A stretch of 64,000 bases of DNA from Candidatus Latescibacterota bacterium. Its GTDB lineage: Bacteria; Latescibacterota; UBA2968; GCA-2709665. Under the pieces are notes generated by a model. It was not told where the DNA came from, searched no databases, and saw only the letters and a list, made by a program, of their open reading frames with translations. The stretch is taken from the NCBI GenBank assembly GCA_012271065.1, contig JAAXHE010000112.1, forward strand, positions 1-64,000, written 5' to 3'. The position numbers and the translations under genes were made by a program. Of this stretch, positions 34,701 to 43,426 are shown in pieces; positions within the stretch are counted from its first letter, which is position 1; each line of letters opens with the position of its first letter.

Positions 34701-36456
34701 AGCCCCGGAGGGGTATAACCAGCTCAGGCTCGTTCGGATCGTTACTGAACAGCGTGAGTTCCGCCCGCTGCATCCCTGTGTTGGCAGGACGGAAGACGAC
34801 GTCAAGGCTTTGTCTCAGGCTCGACTGGATGCGCAGGGTGTCGTCCAGGTTGACGGAGAATTGTACGGGGTCCGTCAGCTCCGCCCGGAAGACGGTCAGT
34901 ACGCCGGCGCCCAGGTTCGCAACGCGCAGGACGGTTGACTGTTCGCGGCCAACATACGTGCGATCGAATTCGATGCTTTCCGGGAACACGCCGATGTCCG
35001 GCGCCGCGCCCGTTCCCGAGAGAGGGATGGTGAGTTCGGGACGCCTTGGATCGTCGGTATTGATCGTAAGCGCTCCCTGCACGACGCCTTCCTCGAGAGG
35101 GTTGAACTGCATCTGGATTTCCGTCTCCCCGGACGGTTCGACTTCGATCGGAAATACGTCCAGCAGGACGAACTCCCGCCGGTCGGTCGAAGCGCTGGAC
35201 AACGTGAGGTTGCGCCTGCCCACGTTACCGATAGTCAATGTTCGAGTCGCCTGGTCTTCCACGACGACCGCGCCGAAGTCAACGCGGGTGACGGTCAGAC
35301 GTAGAACGGGCGCCTGGAACGCGGGATCGAAGAGTTTGCGGATGCGGCTGTTGCCCGTATCCACGACAATCAGGTTGCCGTCGGGGTCCAGGACCACGCG
35401 AGTGGGTTCGCGGAGTTCGGCGAGCGGGGCAGGCCCGCCGTCACCGGCGGATCCGAAGTTGCCTGTGCCCGCCAGGGTGAAGATATCCCCGGTGACGGGA
35501 TCCACGGCGCGGACGCGGTTGTTGCCCGTATCCGATATATAGAGGGTTCCGTCCGCGCCCACGGCCACGCCGCCGGGCAAATCGAGCCGCGCTTCGGTGG
35601 CGGGTCCGCCGTCGCCCGAGAATGCGCCGCCACCGCCAAATACGGGACCGCGGCCGGCCACGGTGGTGATGATGCCGCTTTCCGCGTCCACCCGTCGGAT
35701 GCGATAATTGTTGAAATCGGCGATGAAGATATTTCCTGACGCGTCCACCGCAACGTCTTCCACCGTCAGTCCAGCTTCAACCGCCAGGCCGTCGTCGCCG
35801 CCGAATGAGAAATCACCGTCGCCCGCAAGGGTCGTGATCACGCCGCTTTCCAGGTCGATCCTCCGTACCCGGTTGTTGCCCCGGGCCTGTCCGTCCAGTC
35901 CGTCCGCGATGTAGAGTCCACCGCGAGGGCCCATCGCCAGGGCGACGACTTCGCCGAGTACGGCGGAGGCGGCCGGACCTCCGTCGCCGTCGAAACCGAA
36001 CCCGCCGCTGCCCGCGATGGTGGTAATGATCCCGGTGGCGGCGTCGATGCGCCGGATGCGCCGGTTGCCCGTATCACCAATGTACACGTTGCCGTCCTCG
36101 TCAACGGCAACGCCCTGGGGCCTGTCCAGTTGGGCTTCGCCAGCGGGTCCGCCGTCGCCCGCGAAACCGGATTCTCCGGTACCGGCTACGGTCGTGACCT
36201 GTCCGGTGACCGCGTCCACCCTGCGGATGCGGTGGGTCCCCGTGTCGGCGATATAGACGTTGCCGTCAGCGTCGGTGGCGGCGCCGAGGGGGAGACTGAG
36301 GGCCAGGTCGGTTGCGGGAATATTCTCGCCTTCCCGGTCGCCGCCGCCCGCGATGGTGACAAGGGTACCCCGGCGCTGGGCGAAAGATGCTTCAGCCAGC
36401 GCGAGCAGGACACCAAGGATGAACAGCGTTCTGTGGTTATTTCGAATGAGGTGCAT
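31744..36456 (-). CDS. Giant exported NHL / FG-GAP / ASPIC-UnbV / dockerin-like protein
   Basis: A 1570-residue protein with a signal peptide (LFILGVLLALAEASFA). In order: six or so NHL beta-propeller repeats to about residue 370 (units such as VAGTGESGFAGDGGPA and DTGNRRIRR); two Ig/HYDIN-like domains to about 590 (VDFGAVVVEDQATR, SGTGAAPDIGVFP); seven FG-GAP/VCBS repeats to about 960 (AWADVDGDGDLDLYV type with NRLYRNDG); an ASPIC/UnbV domain to about 1045 (VRWPSGIAQ); an Ig-like invasin-type domain; a second NHL propeller from about 1175 to 1500; a Pro spacer; and a C-terminal dockerin-like EF-hand pair (DFNGDGAVNFADFI, DLDGDGTVGFGDFI). It should sit outside the cell and bind calcium and polymers. 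Function is unknown. No ribosome site is clear. Confidence 0.88.
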   Translation of the reverse strand: MHLIRNNHRTLFILGVLLALAEASFAQRRGTLVTIAGGGDREGENIPATDLALSLPLGAATDADGNVYIADTGTHRIRRVDAVTGQVTTVAGTGESGFAGDGGPAGEAQLDRPQGVAVDEDGNVYIGDTGNRRIRRIDAATGIITTIAGSGGFGFDGDGGPAASAVLGEVVALAMGPRGGLYIADGLDGQARGNNRVRRIDLESGVITTLAGDGDFSFGGDDGLAVEAGLTVEDVAVDASGNIFIADFNNYRIRRVDAESGIITTVAGRGPVFGGGGAFSGDGGPATEARLDLPGGVAVGADGTLYISDTGNNRVRAVDPVTGDIFTLAGTGNFGSAGDGGPAPLAELREPTRVVLDPDGNLIVVDTGNSRIRKLFDPAFQAPVLRLTVTRVDFGAVVVEDQATRTLTIGNVGRRNLTLSSASTDRREFVLLDVFPIEVEPSGETEIQMQFNPLEEGVVQGALTINTDDPRRPELTIPLSGTGAAPDIGVFPESIEFDRTYVGREQSTVLRVANLGAGVLTVFRAELTDPVQFSVNLDDTLRIQSSLRQSLDVVFRPANTGMQRAELTLFSNDPNEPELVIPLRGFGTESRPGGFLDVAGDRGMADEGPGFGAAWADYDGDGDPDLYVVRSLQSNLLYRNDGDDFTEVASVVGVADDGDGSAAAWADVDGDGDLDLYVTNFGQPNRLYRNDGNRFTEVAAQAGVDDGGDGYGAAWADVEGDGDPDLYVANFGENRFYRNEGGRFVEAAAEAGLDDDNSSLQPAWADYDDDGDPDLFLANSGPNRLFRNDGGTFTDASSDAGLDELGLGGPSFGAGWGDFDNDRDLDLYVTYFGEGNRLYVNTDGRFQESSNSFNVAGPDTVDSRAAVWGDFDSDGDLDLYVSNAGGKNNLFRNEAGTFTDMADSFRVTGGANSRGVALADFNGDGGLDIFVVVQDGADRLYRNQEFNGNWLAIRPRATRSSPDAIGTRFEIAFDGKAAAREITGGASYLSQDALTAVFGLGDADQVDTLTVRWPSGIAQRLRNIAANTVLEVTETVPPPPRRIELDAAVSALAANGEARALIRARILDARDEVALISNRLLIFSVSSGEGAFTGSDTAVVRDGLASILFQAGTTPGDASATARFQGLPPGQITISLLPPVGPDHTSIRTLAGIGGSQSSFGGDGGSADQAFLNVPKGVAVAADGVLYIADSGNNRVRRVDVDGSISTIAGDGIGLSIGTGGPVADASLGDPRGLALTPRGDLIVGEVSGHIVRRIDLSNENILAFAGRDIPGYGGDGRAAADANLSGPVGIAADAIGNVWIAERFNHRVRKVDAGGIITTAAGSFQEGFAGDGERATMAALNAPEGVAVDAHGRLFIADTGNHRIRMVNTEGIISTVAGTGEAGFSGDGGPGATALMNGPVDVAADNNGNLYIADTGNHRIRVLDLNLGIIQTVAGTGFPGFNQAEGPGTETTLNSPTGLATDPEGRVYVADTNNNSILQLTVDFPPEYHREPPPVPPPPPPPSDGAADFNGDGAVNFADFILFARAYGSTDMRFDLDGDGTVGFGDFIAFTNAFEQTPPSARFQPGSRL

Positions 36457-36508
36457 AGATTGGTATCGGGCGACGCCGTGTTGTGTTTCGCACGACTGGC
36501 CGGCGGAT

Positions 36509-37510
36509 TCAACGCCCTTCGAAGAGGTCCCGGCCCTTTACGAGGGCTTCGATCTTTCGGTCGGCAACGTTGCGTTGCAGCATCCAGAAGCCGCAGTCGG
36601 GATGGACGCATGCGATTCGATCCACCCCTAGGCTGCGGGCCGCGGCTTCGATGTCGGATGCGATTTCGTCAGGTGTCTCAACAATGTTTGATTTGATGTC
36701 GATTACACCGACTCCAATCCTTACGGAATCGGGAACGTCCTTCAGGCATGCAGCCTGTCCGATGCCCCAGCGTTTGAATTCGAGGACCAGATGGTCCGCT
36801 CTCAATGCGGCGAGATACGGGACCAGGTCCTGCCAGGTGCCTTGCTGAACGGTCTGGCCGCCGTAGTTCCCGAAGCAGACGTGTACGGCTTTTTCTCCCG
36901 TGACCTCGTCGAGTACGGTGTTCAACGCACGGGCGGCCCAGGCGGCGTCTTCAGGGTGTCCGGGGATATTGGCTTCGTCGATCTGTATCACGTCCGCGTC
37001 GATGTCGGCAACCTGTCTGGCGAAGAGCTCACCCAGCGCCGCGGCCGCGGCCTCGGGATTTCCATAGTGGCGATCCATAAGGACTTTGCTGAGCATGTGC
37101 GGCCCGGTGAGGGTGAATTTGAGCTTCGACCGGGTCAGAGGCCGGACCATCCGGTAGTCTCCGGGCAGATTGAGCGTGCCTTCGTCAAGCTCTCGTTCGA
37201 TCAGGCCCGCGGGATCCGCGCGATAGTTAAGGCCCGCATCCGCGCGAAACGCATTCAGATCCTCACGTCCGAATCGGGTCGTTATACCGCCCAGTCTTTG
37301 CGAGAAATAGTCAATCATGCCGTTGGTTTCAGGATGATTGACGTCGAACCGGCACAGTTCGCCGTCCGTGACAACGTCTATTCCCGCGTCTTCCTGGGTT
37401 TTTAACACGACCCGTATGGCGTCGATCAGCGTCTGTCGGGAGGAAGAATTTCGCAGCCAGTCCGGTACGGGATAGCTGCCGACGAGGGTGGTGAGGATAC
37501 GGTGGGGCAT
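36509..37510 (-). CDS. Cobalamin-independent methionine synthase-like protein (MetE C-terminal family)
   Basis: A 333-residue protein matching the C-terminal catalytic barrel of MetE without the N-terminal half. It has TLVGSYPVPDWL at the start, TDGELCRFD near residue 48, QIDEANIPG near 196, zinc-type VHVCFGN near 229 and HPDCGFWML near 309. Such short proteins transfer methyl groups to homocysteine or other thiols, often from a corrinoid protein or an unusual donor. Members are often called 'methionine synthase II' or 'uroD/MetE-like'. It lies 52 bases from the start of the giant gene. A second member begins at 63428. Confidence 0.8.
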   Translation of the reverse strand: MPHRILTTLVGSYPVPDWLRNSSSRQTLIDAIRVVLKTQEDAGIDVVTDGELCRFDVNHPETNGMIDYFSQRLGGITTRFGREDLNAFRADAGLNYRADPAGLIERELDEGTLNLPGDYRMVRPLTRSKLKFTLTGPHMLSKVLMDRHYGNPEAAAAALGELFARQVADIDADVIQIDEANIPGHPEDAAWAARALNTVLDEVTGEKAVHVCFGNYGGQTVQQGTWQDLVPYLAALRADHLVLEFKRWGIGQAACLKDVPDSVRIGVGVIDIKSNIVETPDEIASDIEAAARSLGVDRIACVHPDCGFWMLQRNVADRKIEALVKGRDLFEGR

Positions 37511-37553
37511 GGGAGAGTTTTTCGCGGGAAATCCCGGCTTATTGCGGGTGGGT

Positions 37554-38753
37554 TCACTGTTCGCGTTGTTTCCGCGGTCTCAACTCCTGTCGAATCATAT
37601 CCAGCCGGGTGCGGTTGGCCGGGTCGGGACTTCGCAGGGCTTCCATCACGAATGCGACCAGGATGCTCAGGAGCAGACTCAGACCTGCGGCAGTGCCAAC
37701 CATCAGCGCGCGCCGTGGGCGGCTCCGGAAGTCGGGCGGCACGGCAGGGTCCAGAACCACGACCAGGGACGTTTCCTTTTTCTCTTCAAAGCTGCTTTTT
37801 TCGTATTCCTGAAGTACGAACTGATAGATCAGGTTTCGGATTTCCATCTCGCGCATCAGTCTCATGGCCTGAAGTCCCAGGTCCGGGATCTGATCCATCG
37901 GGAGCATGATGCCGGGCATATCGCGAACGGCGCTCCCGCCGCTTTCGGGGTCCGATCCCTCGAGGATGCCGTCCAGCGCTTCTTTCGCGCCCTCGATTTC
38001 GATATCGAGCTGCCGGACCCTGCTATTGTCGGGGTTCATCTGAAGGGCGGCGATTTCGCGGCGGATGACCATCTCCCCCAGCGTTGAAGTGATGAGGGAG
38101 GAGTAAGCGTCTATCTGTGCCTTGGTCTGGCGTTCTATGTCAATGGCCGAATGTTCCTTCTGGAACGCGTTGTAGGCCAATTCGGCTTCGATCATGCTGC
38201 GTTCGGCCTGCGCCAGGCGCTTTTCCAGGTAGCCGCGGAGGTCGCTCGCCTGTTGTTCGCGCCGGTGCCTCAGCGCGAGGTCGAGTTCTTCGACAAAGGC
38301 ATTGGTAATCCTGGCGGCCGCTTCCGGTGTTTCCGCCTCGTAGGATACGGTCAGGAACTGCTCTCGAGAGAGTTCCACTTCCAGCCGGTCGTCGACCATC
38401 TGGAGGAGTTCCTCGCGTGTTTCGGCATCGTAGGACTCCTGAAGATTGAATCGGCGGATGATGGCTTCGGCCACGCGCTGGCTCTTGAGAATGGGCACGA
38501 ATTCGGTCGCCGAAACGACGCTTTCCCCCATGCCCAGCATCCCCACCGGCAGTTTTTCGAGAATTGCGGAAATGCCCAGCGTTCCCTGGCTCTCGCTGGG
38601 CGGATAAAGGACGGCGCTTGCACGGTAGACCGGTGTGATGATCAGGCTGACGCCCGCCGTCACTGCGGATATGGTAATGCAGGTGACGAGGATCATTCGC
38701 CGCCAGCGGACGAGGACAGCCAGATGGTCGAGGAAGTTCTTTTCGGGTTCCAT
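37554..38753 (-). CDS. Wzz/chain-length-determinant-like polysaccharide co-polymerase
   Basis: A 399-residue inner-membrane protein: N-terminal transmembrane helix (about residues 20-40, ILVTCITISAVTAG), a large periplasmic coiled-coil region (LRGYLEKRLAQAERSMIEAEL) and a second transmembrane helix near 352-375 (LMVGTAAGLSLLLSILVAF) after a Pro-rich stretch typical of Wzz (DPAVPPDFRSRPRR). It controls polymer chain length in capsule or exopolysaccharide export; no C-terminal tyrosine kinase is fused. ATG 38753 overlaps the stop of the SLBB gene by one base (TAATG), which fixes the start. The two genes form an export pair, but no polymerase or flippase is nearby. Confidence 0.85.
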   Translation of the reverse strand: MEPEKNFLDHLAVLVRWRRMILVTCITISAVTAGVSLIITPVYRASAVLYPPSESQGTLGISAILEKLPVGMLGMGESVVSATEFVPILKSQRVAEAIIRRFNLQESYDAETREELLQMVDDRLEVELSREQFLTVSYEAETPEAAARITNAFVEELDLALRHRREQQASDLRGYLEKRLAQAERSMIEAELAYNAFQKEHSAIDIERQTKAQIDAYSSLITSTLGEMVIRREIAALQMNPDNSRVRQLDIEIEGAKEALDGILEGSDPESGGSAVRDMPGIMLPMDQIPDLGLQAMRLMREMEIRNLIYQFVLQEYEKSSFEEKKETSLVVVLDPAVPPDFRSRPRRALMVGTAAGLSLLLSILVAFVMEALRSPDPANRTRLDMIRQELRPRKQREQ

Positions 38754-40432
38754 TAACGACTGATGCTCCGTACCGCAATGACCAGAGCAGCTACCTGCGA
38801 AAGTACAACCAGCGTCTCGCGGAAAAGCCGCCATCCGTGTACGGGCTTCTTGCCCATGACGAAAATTGTGTCTCCCGGATTGACGTGCTGGACCCTGGAC
38901 GCTTTCGTCCAGTTACCGGTGCTGCCCTGTATCACGTATATTTCGCCTCTTTCGGCCTGCTCGTTCAGCCCGCCGGCCCTGCTGATGTAGTCCTGAACGC
39001 CGAGATCCGGTTCGTAGGGAACGGCGCCGGGGGTAATGACGTATCCATTGACCGCAACCGAGGGTACGAGCCTCGGGATCCTCACGATATCTCCGTCTCT
39101 GAGCAGGATGTTCTGCGAATCGTCCTTTTTCTCGAAGAGCGCGGCAAAGTCGACCGGCAGGCGTCCGGACATTTGCTGTTTCTGCATGGCCATATAGGTC
39201 CGCTGGGCGTCGGTCAGACTGATGGGGCCAACGCTCTGCAGCTGCTTCGGACCGGCGACTCCTTTGGGAGACTCGACGCGGCGGACGACGATGGATTGGG
39301 CGAGAGAGGCTTTGGACGTGAATCCGCCGGCCTTCCTGATCAGTTCACTGAGCGTCATCCCCGCGCCCAGGAAATAGGTCCCGGGGAAGTAGACCTCACC
39401 TTCGATTGTGACCCGCCGCTCCTTTACGGCCACGTGGAGCTTGTCTCCCGAGCGGAGAGGCAGGTTCGCATCCACGTCACCTGCCAGTGCCTGAGAGAGC
39501 CGGATGGCGTTTCGCTCTTCGCGTCCTTCCGCAAAAAAGGCACGGAGCAGTTCAGCGCTGGCGGTCGTTGCGTCGCCGTGCAGTCCCCCGGCCAGAGCGA
39601 TCAGGTCGGAGACACGGTCGCCGGAGACGAATTCGAAACTGCCGGGCTTATAGACCGCGCCCGAGACGCGCACTGAGTCCGTGCGTGCGGGCACGAATAT
39701 CTGGTCGCCATCGAGCAGGAAGGGGTTGTGGGCGATATCGCCCGAAAGTCGCCACAGGGCGAGGTCCGCGCTGCGTTCCGTTTCCATCGGCTTGCCGAGT
39801 TCGGAGAGCCGCTGTATCCGGATGTTCCTGTTCGAAGCCCTTCCGTCTGGAGGCTTGAGCAGCCCGCCGGCCTGGCTGATGAGTTCGGAAACCTGCTCGG
39901 TTCCCTCCACCATGTAGGTGCCGGGCTGGGCGACCTGCCCCACGACGTTTACGGGGAAACTGCGCAGCCGCGTGAGAGAGATCTGGATGTCGAGCTTGTT
40001 CAGGCGGTCGCTTACCGCTTCCTGGATCTCGCGTCGGCTTTCTCCGAGGTTGAGACCGGCCAGCTGAATGGCGCCGACGTACGGAATGACCAGTTTGCCT
40101 TCCGCATTGACAAGAACCGGGAGCGTGACCGGTTCTTCGCCGGCCTCGATATGGATGCTGAAGGTATCGCCTGGACCGACAATGTATCGTTCGGATCGGA
40201 TAATGGCATCGTAAGCGATTTTCCCGATCCACTTCACGTCCAGGCCCTGCATCTCGTCCGGTTGAAGCGTTGCGCCCATGGATTTGCGTTCGGACCTCCT
40301 GCGGCCGAGTTCCCGTCCGGGACCGGATTGCGCGAATAGCATAACAGGTTCAGCCACGAGCCCGCAGGTAAGCACGATCGCAATCAGCCGTATGACAAGA
40401 GACGGCTTGCGATAGGAAAAAAACCCGGTCAT
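38753..40432 (-). CDS. Polysaccharide export outer-membrane protein with multiple SLBB domains (Wza-like)
   Basis: A 559-residue protein with a signal peptide (LIAIVLTCGLVAEPVMLFA). A polysaccharide export N-terminal domain (about residues 80-155, YIVGPGDTFSIHI) is followed by several SLBB repeats (FPVNVVGQVAQPGTY, VRVSGAVYKPGSF, VTIEGEVYFPGTY, VAVNGYVITPGAV, each ending in DLI..AGG-like loops). A hydrophobic C-terminus (LSQVAALVIAV) suggests membrane anchoring. It would form or line the outer-membrane exit for a polysaccharide with the Wzz-like protein encoded next. No lipobox is seen, unlike Escherichia coli Wza. Its ATG overlaps the thrB stop by four bases. Confidence 0.88.
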   Translation of the reverse strand: MTGFFSYRKPSLVIRLIAIVLTCGLVAEPVMLFAQSGPGRELGRRRSERKSMGATLQPDEMQGLDVKWIGKIAYDAIIRSERYIVGPGDTFSIHIEAGEEPVTLPVLVNAEGKLVIPYVGAIQLAGLNLGESRREIQEAVSDRLNKLDIQISLTRLRSFPVNVVGQVAQPGTYMVEGTEQVSELISQAGGLLKPPDGRASNRNIRIQRLSELGKPMETERSADLALWRLSGDIAHNPFLLDGDQIFVPARTDSVRVSGAVYKPGSFEFVSGDRVSDLIALAGGLHGDATTASAELLRAFFAEGREERNAIRLSQALAGDVDANLPLRSGDKLHVAVKERRVTIEGEVYFPGTYFLGAGMTLSELIRKAGGFTSKASLAQSIVVRRVESPKGVAGPKQLQSVGPISLTDAQRTYMAMQKQQMSGRLPVDFAALFEKKDDSQNILLRDGDIVRIPRLVPSVAVNGYVITPGAVPYEPDLGVQDYISRAGGLNEQAERGEIYVIQGSTGNWTKASRVQHVNPGDTIFVMGKKPVHGWRLFRETLVVLSQVAALVIAVRSISR

Positions 40433-41331
40433 TCTGTGGTTACCCCGTCCCGATCGACACGCAGGACGGCGGTGTCGACCTGTATGTCCTGTCGCTCCCA
40501 GGCTTTTTTCATGGCGCTTGCTATACTCACAGCGTCATCGGTCGCAAAAGCCAGCAACGACGGTCCGGCGCCGCTCAGGCATGCGCCCATGGCCCCGGCT
40601 TCTTCCGCTGCCTCTAGAACGTGGCCGATTCCCGGCACGAGTGAAGCCCGGTATGGCTGGTGGAGGCGGTCCCTCATCGCGGATCTCAGAGCGGGCAGGT
40701 CTCCGCTCATCAGCGCCGCCGTAACCAGGCATGCGCGGCCCACGTTGAACACCGCGTCCCGGTGCGGCACCTGTTCCGGAAGGGCCGCTCGCGCGGCTTC
40801 CGTATTGAGTTCAAAGCAGGGAACTGCGACGACCGCGCGAAGTTCCGACGGCGGCAGGGCGCGGATTGTTTCGACCCGGCCGTTTTCGGAGGAGCAAATG
40901 ACGAGGCCGCCCAGAAGACAGGGCGCAACGTTATCGGGATGACCCTCCAGTTCCGTGGCGAGATCGAGCAGGGCGTGTTCCGACATGGGCTCGCCCAACA
41001 GCAGGTTGGCCGCGTAGACCCCGGTTGCAATGGCCGTGGAACTGCTGCCCAGCCCGCGGGAGAGCGGCACGCCATTGTGCATCTCCACGTCCAGCCCGGG
41101 CAGGGTTCGGCCCGCGCGCCGCGCGGCCGCGTCGGCGGACCGGAAGAACAGGTTGGAATCGTCCAACGGGAGTTTCCCGGCGCCTTTCCCGGTAATGCAC
41201 ATCCGTCGGCGCCGGTCATTGGATGCGGTTCGAATGACGACCCGGTTGTAGATGGTCAGAGCAAGGCCGAGCGCGTCGAATCCGGGACCCAGGTTGGACG
41301 TGGAGCCGGGCGCTCTCAGGCGGATTTCCAT
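40429..41331 (-). CDS. thrB: Homoserine kinase
   Basis: A 300-residue GHMP kinase with the homoserine kinase pattern: APGSTSNLGPGFDALGLAL (residues 7-25), ATP-binding PLSRGLGSSSTA (89-100), EGHPDNVAP near 125 and C-terminal GACLSGAGPSLLAF near 250. It phosphorylates homoserine in threonine biosynthesis. The start overlaps the end of hemW by 16 bases, and its stop overlaps the SLBB gene start (ATGA), so translation is coupled across functionally unrelated genes. Length is normal. No threonine synthase or homoserine dehydrogenase is in the window. Confidence 0.93.
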   Translation of the reverse strand: MEIRLRAPGSTSNLGPGFDALGLALTIYNRVVIRTASNDRRRRMCITGKGAGKLPLDDSNLFFRSADAAARRAGRTLPGLDVEMHNGVPLSRGLGSSSTAIATGVYAANLLLGEPMSEHALLDLATELEGHPDNVAPCLLGGLVICSSENGRVETIRALPPSELRAVVAVPCFELNTEAARAALPEQVPHRDAVFNVGRACLVTAALMSGDLPALRSAMRDRLHQPYRASLVPGIGHVLEAAEEAGAMGACLSGAGPSLLAFATDDAVSIASAMKKAWERQDIQVDTAVLRVDRDGVTTE

Positions 41332-42434
41332 TCCATCCCCCTGAGAAGCTCTTCACAGACCAGATCCGCCAGCAGGAGTCCGCGGCGGGTGAGCCGGACA
41401 CGCCCGTCGCCGCGTTCCAGAAGGTGATCGGGAATGAAGCTGTTCCGTCCGCCTCCTGGGCCTAACAGCCTCTCGGGTATGCCGTTGCTGCGGCGGAGAC
41501 CGAGCATTACCTGTTCCATGCGCCTTTCGCGTGAGGAGATTGCTTCTTCCTCTTCAACGGCGGTACCCGAAGATTCCACACTCCTTATATACGCCATGAG
41601 CGGGCGGATGTTCCAGGTCCGGCGGTCATTGACGAAGGAATGGGCGGAAAGCCCGATGCCAAGATACGCGCGCCTTTCCCAGCAGGCGATATTGTGACGG
41701 CAGGCAAAACCAGGTTGTGCGAAGTTCGAGACCTCGTACTGGACGTAGCCGGCCTCGGTCAGCTTTTCCTGTGCGTTTTCGTACATTTCCGCCTGAGTTT
41801 CTTCGGGAGGAAGCGGCAGGCGGCCTTTCTTCATTCTTCGGCCGAATGCGGTGACCGGCTCGATGGTCAGCCCGTAAACGGAGACGTGTTCGGGAAAAAG
41901 GTCTATGGCCCGTTCCAAAGTCTCGCGCCACACGGATACCGTCTGTCGAGGCGCGGAGAACATCAGGTCGATATTGAGGTTGCTGAATCCGGCCCGGCGC
42001 GCGGCGCCGACTGCCGCCTCGGCCTCCGCGGGCGAATGCCGCCTCCCCAGGGCCCGGAGCGTGGCGTGGTCCAGGGCCTGTATCCCCAGGCTGAGGCGGT
42101 TGATGCCGACAGCAGCCATCTCCGCAAATCGCGAACGGTCCTCCGGATTGGCTTCGGCGGAAACCTCTGCATCCTGCGCGATCGCGGAACGCGTCCTTGC
42201 CGTATCCAGAATCCGTTTCAGCGAGTTCGGCGGAATCTCGGAAGGCGTGCCGCCGCCGAAATAGACCGTGTCGAACACGGCGCGGGACCCCATCTGCGGA
42301 AGCCGGGTCCGGAACTCGCTGATGACCGCCGCCGTGTACCGGTCTGCCAGGCGCGTCTTGCCGACGTCGAAGGCGAAGTCGCAGTAGGGACACCTGGATT
42401 TGCAGAATGGAATATGGATGTAGAGACTGGACAT
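41316..42434 (-). CDS. hemW: HemW-type radical SAM heme chaperone
   Basis: A 372-residue radical SAM protein starting SSLYIHIPFCKSRCPYCDF, with the cluster cysteines 11, 15 and 18 plus the extra Cys-free phenylalanine spacing typical of HemW. FGGGTPSEIP near residue 61, EANPED near 92, INRLSLGIQ near 112 and YEVSNFA near 215 follow, and the HemN-type C-terminal domain completes it. HemW is a heme-trafficking protein and is not the coproporphyrinogen oxidase HemN, which has a longer N-terminus. ATG 42434 is chosen because homologues start there; an ATG at 42464 with GGAGAG just upstream is an alternative adding 10 residues. Confidence 0.88.
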   Translation of the reverse strand: MSSLYIHIPFCKSRCPYCDFAFDVGKTRLADRYTAAVISEFRTRLPQMGSRAVFDTVYFGGGTPSEIPPNSLKRILDTARTRSAIAQDAEVSAEANPEDRSRFAEMAAVGINRLSLGIQALDHATLRALGRRHSPAEAEAAVGAARRAGFSNLNIDLMFSAPRQTVSVWRETLERAIDLFPEHVSVYGLTIEPVTAFGRRMKKGRLPLPPEETQAEMYENAQEKLTEAGYVQYEVSNFAQPGFACRHNIACWERRAYLGIGLSAHSFVNDRRTWNIRPLMAYIRSVESSGTAVEEEEAISSRERRMEQVMLGLRRSNGIPERLLGPGGGRNSFIPDHLLERGDGRVRLTRRGLLLADLVCEELLRGMEWKSA

Positions 42435-42626
42435 AAGGCAACCGGAAGCAGCAAGAGAAGCCATCAGCTCTCCGCTGTCAGCTTGAATCAAAAACCCGAT
42501 CAACTGACATCAGCGCCGTGAAGAGGCAGCGCCGGAAAAATCGCAACGACACGGCTCGAGTCGGCGGATAAATGGTGACACAGTCTCGGGCCGTAACAGC
42601 TGTACGAGCGAAACCGCAAGATGTCA

Positions 42627-43388
42627 TCACCTGACAATCCGTCCGATACGGCTCCATCGTGCGCGGCCGAATCCATGAATCAGGTTATAGACGGCAATTT
42701 TGGGAATCGAAAGGATGTTCTCGAACGCCGGCGCCCCGGGGTCCGGCGCCCACGACCAGTAGATGATATTCGCCTGCGCCCGGATACGGTCTTTTTCCAG
42801 AAAGCCCCAGTAGCGGCTGTCCTCACTGTTGTCGCGGTTGTCTCCCATGACGAAATAGTGGCCCTCGGGAACCCTCGCAAGGCGTTTGTTGTCCCGATCC
42901 CCGCCGGATGACGAAAAGGGGAGGATGACCGGGTCCACGTATTTGGAAAGCGGCGGGTCCACGGTGCGCTTGCCATCGACGTAGAGGATCTTGTCCCGGA
43001 TTTCGATCTCCTGTCCTGGCCCCGCCACCACGCGCTTGATAAAGTCCCTTTCCGGATTCTTCGGATACTCGAAAATGACGATATCACCGGGTTCGGGATT
43101 CCTGAAACCGGGGAGCCGCGCGTCGGTAAAGGGAATCCTGGCGCCGTAGACGATCTTGTTTGCCAGCAGAAAGTCCCCTATGAGCAGCGTGTTTTCCATG
43201 GAGCCCGTGGGAATGCTGAAGGCCTGGACGACGAAGGTTCGCAGGAAAAGCGCCAGTGCGACGGCCACCAGAATGGCTTCGAGATATTCTCTGGCCACGG
43301 ACTTCTTCCCCTTTCGGGTCCTTCCCTTCCGGGCCTTCCTGACAGGGGCCTTTTTCCGGGTTCTCGTGCGTCGTGCAGGTTTGACCAT
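42627..43388 (-). CDS. lepB: Signal peptidase I
   Basis: A 253-residue protein: a very basic N-terminal tail (residues 1-30, TRTRKK, RKARKGRTRKGKK), one transmembrane helix (about 36-52), the catalytic Ser63 in IPTGSMENTLLIGD, the general base Lys118 in RDFIKRVVAGPG and the conserved box GDNRDNSEDSRYWG near 190. It removes signal peptides from exported proteins such as the giant protein at 31744. Start ATG 43388 has only a weak ribosome site; a much longer in-frame reading upstream overlaps lepA and is rejected. It lies 38 bases after lepA, a common arrangement. Confidence 0.92.
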   Translation of the reverse strand: MVKPARRTRTRKKAPVRKARKGRTRKGKKSVAREYLEAILVAVALALFLRTFVVQAFSIPTGSMENTLLIGDFLLANKIVYGARIPFTDARLPGFRNPEPGDIVIFEYPKNPERDFIKRVVAGPGQEIEIRDKILYVDGKRTVDPPLSKYVDPVILPFSSSGGDRDNKRLARVPEGHYFVMGDNRDNSEDSRYWGFLEKDRIRAQANIIYWSWAPDPGAPAFENILSIPKIAVYNLIHGFGRARWSRIGRIVR

Positions 43389-43426
43389 TTGTCTGGTCTT
43401 TCGGCTCGGTGGCCGTGGGTTTCTTC

